64,000 nt of DNA, from positions 1,872,219 through 1,936,218 of the forward strand of contig VXAU01003156.1 of the NCBI GenBank assembly GCA_013399695.1, in the 5' to 3' direction. The DNA comes from Formicarius rufipectus (taxonomy: Eukaryota > Chordata > Aves > Passeriformes > Formicariidae). Shown here piece after piece: positions 38,484 to 49,316 of the stretch; the stretch's first letter is position 1, and every line of letters starts with the position of its first letter. The position numbers and the translations under genes are program-made. The notes under the pieces were generated by a model, which saw only the letters and a list, made by a program, of their open reading frames with translations, had not been told where the DNA came from and searched no databases.

Positions 38484-39545
38484 TCAGAGAATATGCTGGG
38501 TTGGAGGGACCCACAAGGATCATCAAGTCCAACTCCTGGTCCTGCACAGGACCATTCCTGTCACTTTGCGTCATCTGCAAAGTTGCTCAGTAACCCCTCC
38601 AGTCCTGCACCCAAGTGATTTATGGAGATGCTGAAGAGCACAGGGCCCAAAGTGGAGCTCTGTGGAACCCCACAAGTGACAGGTGGCCAGTCTGTTGTCA
38701 CCCCAGTCACTGCCACCCTCAGTGCCTGACCCGTGAGCCAATTGCTCACCCACCACATGATGTGTTTGTCCAGCTGTGGGCTGGACAGTTTGTCCAGAAG
38801 GATCCCAGGAGACACAGTATGGAAAGCTCTACTGAAATCCAAACTGATTACATCAACTGGCCTCCCTTGATCAGCCAGGTGGGTTACCTTGTCATAAAGG
38901 GAATCAGGTTGGATAAACTTCTCATGAAGCTGTGCTAGCTGTGACCAATAGCTGTGTTGTCTTTCAGGTGCTTTTCAATACTTCCCAGAATAATCTTCTC
39001 CAGAACGTCACCAGGCACTGAAGTGGGACTGACACGCCTGTAGTTTCCAGGGTCCTCCTTCTTGCCCTTCTTGAAAACCAGGACAACATTCGTTAGCTCC
39101 CAGTCAGCTGGGACCTACTCTGATTCCCAAGGTCATTTAAAAATCATTCAGAGGGGCTTTGCAATGGCATCAGCAGCTCTTTCAGGATTCTGGGATGAAT
39201 CCCATCAGGCCCCATAGACTTGTAGGGATTCAGCTGGAGCAGCAGATCCCACATAATTTCAGGGTCTCCTGGGAGTTGATCCTTCTTGCAGTCATGGTCC
39301 TCCAGCTCAGGGCACTGAGATCCCCTTGGTCCCTCACCCGTGTTGGAGCCAAGGAAACATCAAACTCCTCTGCCCTGTCTGTGTCCCTGTTTGGGAGGTG
39401 TCCATCCTCATCCTGGGATGGCCCAATGATATTTCTACACCACTTATTGCCATTCATGTATTTGAAGAAACTCTTTTGATTGTCCCTCACCTTTCTGGCA
39501 GCTTCAGCTCCAGCTGAGCTTTGGCTGCATGCCGGGGGTATGTTT
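38484..39545 (-). mobile_element. CR1 LINE, 5'-truncated and internally deleted
   Basis: Read on the minus strand, the element runs from a reverse-transcriptase region (about 39545 down to 38561) straight into the last roughly 75 bases of a CR1 3' end. On the plus strand that tail reads AGAATATGCTGGGTTGGAG, then GGATCATCAAGTCCAACTCC. The same tail opens the separate CR1 piece at 40564. The C-terminal part of the reverse transcriptase and most of the 3' untranslated region are missing between the FADD motif (near 38565) and the tail. The 5' end is truncated, as is usual for CR1. Confidence 0.88.
38561..39490 (-). pseudogene. CR1 reverse transcriptase remnant
   Basis: The encoded enzyme would copy CR1 RNA into DNA at the insertion site. 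Two recognisable blocks remain. The N-terminal one (39230-39490) shows KSFFKYMNGNK and DEDGHLPNRDTDRAEEF, typical of CR1 just before the polymerase core. The C-terminal one (38561-38842) shows DFSRAFHTVSPGILLDKLSS, WWVSNWLTGQ, TCGVPQSSTLGPVLF and the catalytic-type FADDAK. Between them the frame is lost, with an apparent one-base deletion near 38905 and further breaks. The reading stops just after FADDAK because of the internal deletion. It is non-functional. The family is jockey-like non-LTR reverse transcriptase. Confidence 0.88.
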
Positions 39546-40563
39546 CCATTGTCCAGTGGTTAATCAGGAGCAGTATCCCCACTCTGCCCAGAGGGTGCAC
39601 ATCTATTCCCACCACTGCCTGATCCACCACTGCTTTATAAACAAGCCCCTCTTCCTATCCCTGTAGCACAAAAAAGGCTCTGTTGAACAAACCCACTGCA
39701 GTACTGACAACAGGAAGATCCTGCCCCAAGTAGATCCCAGAGCTGTGGCTCTGTGCTCTCCCAAGCAGAACAGGATGCAAAGAGCTGACACACCATTTCA
39801 GGATCATTCAGGATCTGCCATCATCAGCAAGTGACCCAAGGCCTCTGTCCCACACAGCTGAATGAGCTGACTACAGGTGCTATCTTTAAATAGGAAGTAC
39901 TCGAGGTTAATGGCTGGTTGTATCTGCTGACAGCATTTAAAAACAAAAAAAAACAAAAAAAAAAACCAAAAAAAACCAAAACAACAAACAAACAAAAAAA
40001 AACCAAAACCAAACATGAATAATGCATCATAAGCAGTGCTCAGAGGAAGACAAAAATAGCTCTGTATCAAAGAGGTTGGTTCCTTATTTGCCTCCAAGGG
40101 CAAATGAACATGCTGGTCTTGCATGTAAGCAAATCACTTTTTCTTCTGAAAAGATGTTTTGTCAATTCCCCTATATAGATAAACATCTGCCAACATCAAT
40201 ATTCACTGCAAAACACACTCAAGAACACTTCCTTAACTGGATGGTATAACATAACTCACTTTCAATTAAAGGTCTGTCTTTGAAATAATAATATATTTCC
40301 TGGGCAAATATGAGTATTTGCTGAGGCTCCCAAAGACCTTAAAGACTGACAGCCAGTTGTTCTGTATTTCATGAAACTTGTGTGACAAGGTGATGTCACA
40401 GTGTGGGATGTCCTCCTGAGATGAGTAAGGGGAGAAATCAGAGCTCTGGCCAGAGATATGACAGAACATTGGTGAAATATGGCAAGTAGGCATGCTCAGC
40501 CCTCTAGCCACTGTCTCTAAGGAAAGAAAGATCAGACTCAGGTCTGAAAGTGTTTTGGAAATT
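39546..40563. other. noncoding spacer between CR1 elements with A-rich repeat
   Basis: No gene is supported. The main content is the A-rich tract at 39938-40015. The first part (39546-39800) may be unrecognised older repeat. A 14-base string, TGATGTCACAGTGT, near 40393 also occurs near 34192; I take this as coincidence. Confidence 0.5.
39938..40015 (+). repeat. A-rich simple repeat (AAAAC/AAACC)n
   Basis: Long A runs are broken by single C or CC, including CAAACAAACAAA. No retrocopy body is recognised upstream on the plus strand. It is annotated as low complexity. Confidence 0.88.
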
Positions 40564-41053
40564 ACAGAGTCACAGAATATGCTGGATTCGAAGGGACCCA
40601 CAAGGATCATCGAGCCCAGCTCCTGGCCCTGCACTGGACCATCCCCAAGAGTCACACCCTGTGCCTGAGAGTGTTGCCCAAACCCTCCTGGAGCTCTGCC
40701 AACCTTGGTGCTGTGCCCACTGCCCTGGGGAGCCTGTTCAGTGCCCACCACCCTCTGGGGGAACAACCTCTTCCTGATATCCAACCTAACCCTGCCCTGA
40801 CACCACTTCAGCCATTCCCTGGGTGCTGTCCCTACAGAGCAGAGATCAGTGCCTGCCCCTCCTCTGCCCCTCATGAGGAAGTTGTACCTGCACTAAGGTC
40901 TCCCCTCAGTCTCCTCTTCTCCAGGTGAACGCCCTCAGCTGCTCCTCACACGCTTCCCCTCAAGGCCCTCCTTTGGACACTCTAACAGCTCAATATCTTT
41001 CTTATATTGCAGTGCTTGAAACTGCCACAATAGCCAAGATGAGGCCACTAGTA
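40564..41053 (-). mobile_element. CR1 LINE 3' untranslated fragment
   Basis: On the plus strand this starts with the CR1 3' end in antisense (CACAGAATATGCTGGATTCG, then GGATCATCGAG). It continues through standard CR1 3'UTR landmarks in reverse: CACCACCCTCTGGGG, TTCCTGATATCCAACCTAA, AGAGATCAGTGCCTGCCCCT, CTCAGTCTCCTCTTCTCCAG and CAGCTCAATATCTTTCTTATATTG. It fades near AAGATGAGGCCACTAG. No reverse-transcriptase sequence is retained. A 202-codon minus-strand frame over it is a chance reading of this untranslated DNA. The same subfamily as the element at 38484 is likely from the shared tail. Confidence 0.9.
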
Positions 41054-43795
41054 AGAATCTGACCAGAAAACAAGACATTCAACCCAAAGCAAACAAGGAC
41101 AGGGTCAACCTTTGGAGTCTCCAGGACAACAGTGGATTATGACAAAAGTAACAACACGTGGTCTGCATGGCAAAACTCATAAGGAACTATGTATGCTGCT
41201 AGGCCAGCACCACCAGGAAGTGATGGACTAAGTGGTAAAAACACACAGAGCTATAAATCTGAGTTACAACCATTTGGAAGTGAGCTTCAAATAGCATGCT
41301 TTCTATATTCAGTTCTCTTACCCAGTCAGGCATTTAGACTGAATTTAAATTTCCAAATCAAGGCAGATGCTTTGGAGGATTAGATCCACTCACCAACAGC
41401 CATCTTAAATCAAGCCACAAAGGGTTAGGTTTCCAACTTGGTATTACTCCTAAGAGGGACTAGTTTTCAGGTCTTGGGATTCTGTTGAACTGACAAGCTG
41501 AGTACATCACTCAATAAAGGCAGTAATTTTTATTAAGGCTTCGTGTAACCACCACCCACAGCTCCATGTTCTGGTAACAGCATCCCAGATAAGACTTCCT
41601 CTATCTCTCTTGAATTAACTCTGGTTATTAGTTCCATTTGCACAGAACATTCCACTATGAAAGCAGGTGTTTCTTGAGCATTACTATGTTTCTCAAAGGC
41701 TCTTTGGGGGCCACCCTAGGAACTTTATAGCAAGGTAGATGACAAGAACCTGGCTAAGGACAGAGCAACCCACAGAAAAGACCTTCCTGGATGGCTCAGC
41801 TGCCTCACAGATGGAAGGGAAAAGCATGTAATATGACTAGCAAGGTGACCCAAGTAAAGGTGCCAGCAGAAGCAAAGCTGCAAACCACAGTGGTAAGGAG
41901 CAAAAGGAAACAGGAGCAGTTGTGTTCTGGCTGCTCTTCAACAGGCTTTTACCAGATACTCATGTTGGTCTAAGGGTGACACTCCCCACACATCACCTAC
42001 TCCAAATGCTGACATAATACTATAATCCTTTACACAGCAATTCTGCCTTATATCTGATGTCTTGGTTAAAACAACTTTGTAAAAAGAGGCATACCCCTGC
42101 CAAAGGAAGAAAACAGAGTCTATCAGGATATTTTTGAAGGAATGGGACAGCTGTGGACAAGGGTAAAATCAAACTCAGGTTTTCAAAGAGCTATGTCAAG
42201 ATATCTCAAAGGTTCTTAAGGAAGTATAACTCTTGCAGCTAACAGGCAGCAGCCTTCGAGCATTAATAAACCCCTAAAAGATAAACAACAAAGTAGGAAG
42301 GAAAGCAATTTTTCATGATAAAAGAAGTTTACTAGTGTGGTCCTAGATGAACCTGTGTTGGAACATGCATTACTCAAACTATTTGGAAGTGATCTGGAAA
42401 ACACTGTGAGGAATGAAAAACAACTGAGAAGAGAATGACACATAATGTGTTCTGTGTAAATTCATGGAGCAAATATTATCTTGAGCCTTTCCAGTTCTGC
42501 TTATTTCTAAAGGAGTGTAACAGAACTACGCCAGTACAGGAAAGATAGCAAGAATGAAAGACGTATTCACTCCTGTATGAGGCTAGATTATAGACTAGAA
42601 CCATGTCATCTAGAGAAAAAAGGATATGAGAATTTTACACCATCAACAGCTTCGACAAGGCAAAACTAGGGTTTTTTTCTGATTTTATCGCATGCATTTT
42701 ATTTTCTCTATCATCACAGGAGGCTTAAAAAATCAGAAAGTACTTTTTGATACTGTTAATAACTTCACTGAAATGTATTGTCATAAAAGGTTGTGAATAT
42801 CAAAGACTTACATGATTTTTTTTTTCTCTTCCATGACTGCCTAAATACCATCTCTGCACAATCAGTCCTGATGTGCAGATTAAAGGAGCTAGTCCTTTAC
42901 ACTGAGCTGAACCAGCTTGGTCTGAATCACCAAAATCACCAGTTAGCATCCATAAACTGGTATAGCTGGAAACTTTCTATCTCCTACAGTGAATCCAGAG
43001 TGAAGGCTGAGGCTCACAAACAAGCTTCCTAAGAGATCAGCACAGGATGTACTTACCCTCACAACAATTTTACCTACAAATCCTCTGGCAGTGCCACACA
43101 GTTGTACTCACTTCTGCTGCTGCAAATATTGATAAGCTAGGAACCAAAAGTGTTTTCACTACTGCATTCATGGGGCATGATAGAGGTATGAGGAATGTAA
43201 CAGGAGGAATAGAGCTTTTATCTCTTTCAGCTAAGCAGGATATGGGATCTCTCTTCAGCCTAACAGAGAACATGTGGGATTGATGCAGATGAGCCTCTTC
43301 TCTCAAGTGCTTTTCTCCAGAAGTGAGGTAGTCCAAGTTGAAAAGTCTTCTCTGTTTTGCTCTCAAATCTAAAAGACAGAAGGGAATAGGTAATAAAGTC
43401 ACACTGTTCCTAGGTCAACAAGGTACTTGAATACCACCACTTACCTCTTGAATGAGAAATATATAACTTATGATTTTTGAATTTTTTTTTCAATACCTAA
43501 GGATTTTGACACAGATCTAGAAATATTCTGGTCCACCACGGGACCACTCCTCCTCTTGACACTTACTGTTCAGCTTATGTCAATATTTCCTCTTTCTTCA
43601 ACAATAATCTGCTTGCCATGGTACAATGTGGAAATTGGTAAAACATTCACCGTTCAAAATGCTCCCAGCACAAAGTGTGTTGAGAAGGCTTTACAAGCCT
43701 GAGAGTCTTCCTTCAGAACACCTCCAGCAGCCTCTTAACCAGTAACACAACTGCATTCTGTTAGCATTCTGGAGTTGCTCCTCTAGAACTTGTCA

Positions 43796-43796
43796 N
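43796..43796. other. single ambiguous base (N)
   Basis: One N lies in unique sequence. Because the other lone N (4927) marks a suspicious join, this one may also mark a small unresolved assembly event. No repeat copy is available here for comparison. Confidence 0.9.
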
Positions 43797-45719
43797 TTGG
43801 TACAGAACCCCAGCATGGCCACTTTGCCTCACTTCCAGTGTCCTTCCTATTACAACAAGTCCTATACAGTCAGAGAAAGAGGTTCACAAACCTTGTTGCT
43901 AAATTACAGCAGCACTAACGTGCCACATTAACATAAGAATATATGTTTGTGGTCAGACTTCTCCCACAAAATGCCTCAGCTGAAATCTAAAGCACTACAG
44001 CACAGGAGGTAAGGACTGTGGGCTGGTTGGCCACCATGGCTAAAGAACCACCACATCAAATTTCCTTTGTTAGTATAAAGGTGTTTTCATTCCCCAGACT
44101 TCACAAAGTGAAAAGTATCCAGAGTGATCATTATCTGTTTCTCATACAAGCCAATACAAGGAGGAGCTACTGTTTATATTGGAGTGGGCATGGAAATCCA
44201 GTCCACCTCAAAATATGCAATCGAGACCTTAAATGCAGTCCTACTTTAAATACCTGCAAACAATATTTGCAACCATCTCTGCTTCCCAGGTACTTGTCAA
44301 ATTAAGAAAGCTGATTAGCAGAAAATCCTGAGCCACTCAAGACATTCAGCTCAAAATTGTACAAGAAATGGGTATTAATTTAGGCTGCATCATGTTGTGC
44401 TATCAATGCCACAGTACAGGTAGCTTAGCTCAGTCACCACTAGCAGAACACCCTACTCCAACTTACTGGAGTCCCTGTCCTTTTCTCAAGCTTACACAGA
44501 GGCAGTAAGACACAGGAATATGAAGTTTCAGTGTAAAAGTGCTACCCCAAAACATATCTTTATCATCAGGATAAGGAGGAGCTGACTGGCCCTGCTGACC
44601 TCAGATAAAATTAGGTTAACAACCCACATGCCTATGTTTTCATTCTGGGCACCCTTTCCTCACTAGTTTTTTTACAGACATAAGAAAGACTGGGGAAATT
44701 TTAACATATTAAGGCTCTGATTTCTAGCCTATCTTTTTCTGAGGGAAAAAAAAAAAAAAGGCAGCATATTAGAAAGTAGAAGCATCAAGAATGAATACTT
44801 ATCAGGAAAAGTAAAAAGCTTCAGCTTGACTCGAGACAGCAGGTTTTCCTTTAGCTCAGACACCAGTTTCCACCAGAAACAGATCTCCATTTATGGCTCC
44901 TGTATATTATTTTTCCTCTATCAGTTCCCCCCAGTTCTAGCCATCTAGCTAACGCTCTTTCAGTACAGATGCTGAGAACAGCAAGAGTTCCCACAGGTAT
45001 TTCACTTTCAGGGACACCATTAGCCTGAATACTACTGGTCCCTATTAAAATTGGTACTGCCACAGGTCAACTCTACCAAATATTTAGGAGCATTTATGTA
45101 GTTTCTAACATCCCATACTCCTTTGCTTTCATTCTCCCAGAATCAGGAATGGCACCTTCCCCAGAAAACCTCCCAGATCCAGAGGTTCATTTAATTCCCA
45201 TAAGACTGCACAACCGCTGTTTGATTGCCTGTGCCATGAGGTTCTTCCTCACCCTTCAGGGCTGGGAAAGGCCAGAGGTAAATGTAAGAGCAAAACTCCC
45301 ACGTTTCAGGTGGACTTGTCATTGCAAGACACCTCAAACCACACTGATAGTGTAACCTTCTCCTCCCAAAGCATGTGATCATCAGTCCAGCAAGGAGCTG
45401 GGACCTCTTTTGCCTGAAGGTGTTCTGGCCAATGGCATCCAGCACACATTTGGGCATAGGGGAGTGACTGCTGGAGACAATGATCTTTTGGATTTGTCTG
45501 GATTTAGGCACGACTGTCTCCTCTTAAGCTGTGAGCCCCATGAGCACTCCAAACAGTCTGTTATCTACTGTAATTCAAAAGGTTCATCATACCTTGCCCC
45601 CTTGGGCAGTCAGCTGAAAGCACCAGCATCTCCACCTAAGGCAGCACTGCTATTCACTGCAGGAGCTCTCACAGGTGGAAATATCACAAGACATAACTCC
45701 AGAAAAAGACCATTCATTT

Positions 45720-45910
45720 AAAGCCTTTTTTCACCTGAATAAAAGTTATTTTTCCCGATTTATTAAATAAAACAGATTGCAAACCCAGATTTTTTAATTT
45801 AACCACCTTCCTAGAAAACATCTCCCTGTGATTTATGTTATTTGTAAAACGCATAATAAAATTTTTATGGTTTTGCTTTATGCATCTAATACAGCACCAG
45901 AAAAACCTGT
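45720..45910. promoter_or_regulatory. candidate conserved noncoding element
   Basis: This AT-rich unique block contains HOX/CDX-like TTTATGG and TTTATGC cores, TGATTTATG and GCATAATAAA, plus two isolated CpG (TTCCCGATTT, AAAACGCATAA) that have survived in an otherwise CpG-poor region. Long homopolymer slippage is absent. The character is that of a vertebrate conserved noncoding element; this is pattern judgement only. Confidence 0.3.
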
Positions 45911-46617
45911 AACCCCAGTACAACAGTGGGATCTTTCTGACTGCATTCACTGCTGACTCAAGAGAGAAACATAACATTAGTTATGAAATGTCCCTTCTTC
46001 TTGCCTGAATTTGCCCCATGTGGGTTGCCTGCTTCAGGCTGGCCAGAAAGCCCCTCTTTCCCCATGGTATCAAGGAGTTGGCTGCAGTGGGGGCACAAGA
46101 TGTTTTACCAAATTATCAGTGCAAAGTTCCTAATTGACTCTCCCCTGCTGCCTAATCAGCACTTCCTATGTCTAATACCTACAAAGATCAGGCTGCTTTC
46201 TGGAAGTGCCTTTCTGTGGCCTCTCAAGAGACATGATAAGCACTGCAGGACCTTGTCACAAAGGCCAACCAGTGCTGGCTCCTCCTCCCTGCCATCAGCT
46301 TAGCACATTGCCCTCCTGACATTCCATTTGATTTATGGGCTCGTTCTTTAAAACATCAGCTTGTTGGTCCACATACAGGGCACACCATGTGCCCTTCCAA
46401 AACCAGGAGTCAGGTGACACATCCAGATGCACAAGCTGAGCCTGGTGAGGCTGCAAACCACCCGTCTGCACCAAGTGAGGGGTTATGGAGGGCAGCATTT
46501 CTGCAGAGCACACGCCCAACCTCCAGCTTTGGTGACAGCCTCACAGGCAGTGCTCCACAGAGACCAGGCTGGCCTGGCAGCACCTGGTAGAGATTGTCAC
46601 CTGATGCCATGAAATAC

Positions 46618-46862
46618 TATTTTCAAGTTACAGCAGCAGCCACTCATACTATGGGAAACTATAAAATTCCCACTTAATGCATGTTAATTGGATTATTATT
46701 TTAAAGTCGTGCTCGCTGCCCCCACGTTAATAACAAATGAGCCAGCTCTAATTATTATTAGAGTAACTGCCATACAAATTAATGATTAGGCCATAAAGAC
46801 CATGCAGCTGAACTGCCATTAATTCTCATATTGGAGCAAATCAGCTAATAAAGTGACAATAA
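46618..46862. promoter_or_regulatory. candidate conserved developmental enhancer
   Basis: About 240 bases of unique AT-rich sequence hold many homeodomain cores. These include ATGTTAATTGGATTATTA, a perfect inverted repeat CTCTAAT-4-ATTAGAG at 46746-46763, AAATTAATGATTAGG, CCATTAATTC and an HNF1-like GTTAATAAC. Isolated CpG in GTCGTGCTCGCTGCC and CCACGTT is retained. The density of paired TAAT sites is much higher than in flanking DNA. Binding by LIM, POU or PAX-type homeodomain proteins is an inference, and the target gene is unknown because none is in the window. Confidence 0.4.
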
Positions 46863-48934
46863 AAAAAAAGGAAATTCCTTTAAGCATTACTGAATTCCTT
46901 CACTCTTACCAGAGGCATACCACAATGGTCTGTTAAGCACTTTTTACTTTTATTGAATATTAAGCTGAAATTATTCATCATAATCTGGAACAAAACAAGT
47001 ACAAAAAGCTGCATTTGTTTCATGTATTTGTAGGGAGTGCTAAAGTGCAATCTTTTAACCACGACTTAAAGTGTAACACAGTTACCAGAATAACTCAGTT
47101 TTAGAAACAGTTCTTGCACCAAGTAATAGCTGTCATGTGATAATCACTGCAGGGTTTTCTGCATGTCTAGGGCTTCTAAGTCAACATAAACTAGATTTTT
47201 CAGAGGGATGTGATCTAATCATAGTTTATAATATATGGAAACTGTACTTTTACAAATAGTGGTATTGAGTTGAATACGTTATAATAAAGGTAGAAAACCT
47301 CTTCCTTGCTAAGAACGACACACACCCTTCTGACACGTTTACCAATCATTTACACAGTCTGTAGTCATTTGATAATTCAAAAAAGCCCGAAGGCCTTTTG
47401 GCTCTTCATACCTGCTTTAGACTGAGCTTTCCTACCCTTCTAATCACAGACATTTGAAAATGTACTGCACTCATAGATATGGCAGACCTTTCCCTCCACC
47501 ACCCCCACCACAAATTCATTTCTTTCCAATCTCAGTTTTAGGTCATAATTTCTGTATTCTAAATATAGCTGCTAACTTTACCAAGCACAGCCTATTATCT
47601 TTACATTTCTACATTATGAAAGTTAGAATTTGCCAGAGATATGCAAGTTGAGCTGCAGAAAGCAATATCCATTAGTTTTCTAGGCAGCATACCCATGAAC
47701 CAGAACACAGAGAAGATGCATAGCTCTGGCTGTGATTACAATGTGCTTTGGTGCAGAAGGAGTGGAGATCTCCCTTGCATTAACTTAAATGATCATGTTG
47801 CTCACAGTAGCAAAAAAACCCCCTACATCATTTGATATTAATACCCTTAATGTTGCTATTATAATCACCCAACTGATGCAGCTGAGAGTGTGCAGTGCCT
47901 CCTTCAAGAATGATAGGTAGCAGTGGTCAACCTTTTCTACTGAATTTCAAACAGATCTGTTGGTGTGTGGATTATCCAGCAGGGCAGTTTCAGTTGAGCA
48001 CACTAGACAGATGCATGCATAACCACAGCCAAATGAGTCAATCAGTGAGCTGGATGCATGGTTTATTAGATCCAGTATACTCAGCAGTTTGCAGGACTAA
48101 GCATTAAATGTGCAGACCTGCCTCTTAACCAGCCACCACATCAGTAGAATAATAGACATGCTTTAGAGACTCCCTCCAGGTACAAAAAAATAGCAGAAAA
48201 ATCCCTCCCCAAATTAAGTGGAAATACATAGATGTCTTATTTGTGTGACACATTGGAATACATTCAAATCATGCAGTGACAACTGTGACTTAGTCCATTT
48301 ACTCACATGTCTAATAAGGGAGTTTCAGAAGACAGTCCAACTCACCTTTAGCCCTCAAGGAGTTTAGATGAGTGCTACTTATTGCTGGTTGAGTTTTAAT
48401 TGCTTCTATAATGTTTTAATTCTTTCCTTTCCACTGGCTGAAATACACTGCAAGCACCAGACCCTTTTATCCACACAGCTACAACACTATATTTTGCTAT
48501 TCTTCATGCTCTGAGCAAGGCAAGCTTGGGAACTCTGGTCCAAGTACAACCCAAACACTCAAGCCTGCAAATAATCAGCAGCTCTTCATCACTTGAAAAA
48601 AGTAACAGGCACTTTTGCATTAAATGTCTCACTTTGATAGCTGGAAAACACTTTACAGCTTCACAGTGCACTGCAATGGAAAACCTGAAAAGCATCAAGC
48701 ACTGTCATTGGAAAGCCCCAGACACTACAGAGCTGCAGCCACAGCTCCTTGTCACACTGGCTTCAGTCAAGGGTTCAGTCCCAGCTCAGAGCACAGTAAA
48801 TGCCACCTACTCAGCCATCTCCCATCACCCAAAGAGGAGAACCCTGCAATTTGTCCAGCACAGGCCAAACCACACCACTGACAGCAGGAGGACTCACCTC
48901 AAGCACGGCAGAAGGTCACCCCACACCTTGTCCC

Positions 48935-49316
48935 TGGAACTTACTGCAAGGAAGTTGACATCCTCCAGTAGAATTGCAGCCTGAAGACAAGGGAATCAGA
49001 TGTCAGGCGCTGGAAGTTTGGTTTCCAGCCTCATATCCGTGGCCGGGACTGCTCAGCAAGAGTTCTCGAGAACCTTTCTGAGAGGCCAGAACTGGGTCTG
49101 GTGAATCTGGACTTAGCTGCATTTCATCTGTTTTTCCAACAGTTGCCTCAGTTAAGGAACATGTCTTTTACTGTGCTAAAGTATGGTTTGATTGTTTTAA
49201 ACTGAAGCAGAAACCGTCAGGAATAGGAGCCTGATTTCAAATGCCTGACTTCTGAATCCCTTGTCTTCAGGCTGCAACTCTACTGCACTATGGCAGCTTC
49301 CTTCTAGTAAGTTCCA
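48935..49316. repeat. long inverted repeat, 86-bp arms, 210-bp loop
   Basis: The left arm 48935-49020 and the reverse complement of the right arm 49231-49316 align without gaps over 86 bases. By hand I count 70 identical positions (about 81%), including a perfect 21-base core (left 48973-48993). The match may continue weakly inward to about 49042 and 49213. There is no target-site duplication at the outer ends that I can see, and no transposase or known element is recognised. It could be an old inverted duplication or an uncharacterised hairpin-type (foldback) element. Any transcript across it would fold into a long double-stranded stem. Confidence 0.88.

Larger units (their letters stand above)
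41054..48934. other. unique noncoding DNA with conserved-element candidates
   Basis: No gene is supported. There is an isolated N at 43796. Two AT-rich, non-repetitive blocks with dense homeodomain-like motifs (45720-45910 and 46618-46862) look like developmental enhancers and are listed separately. Poly(A) of about 15 lies near 44745-44759. Frames in 48.5-48.98 kb (plus) have no domain. Confidence 0.5.

Noticed and set aside
40393..40406. TGATGTCACAGTGT shared with the sequence near 34192
   Set aside because: The 14-base match has no flanking similarity and is probably coincidence.
40266..40874. 202-codon minus-strand open frame
   Set aside because: Much of it lies over the CR1 3' untranslated fragment, which is not coding; the rest has no domain.
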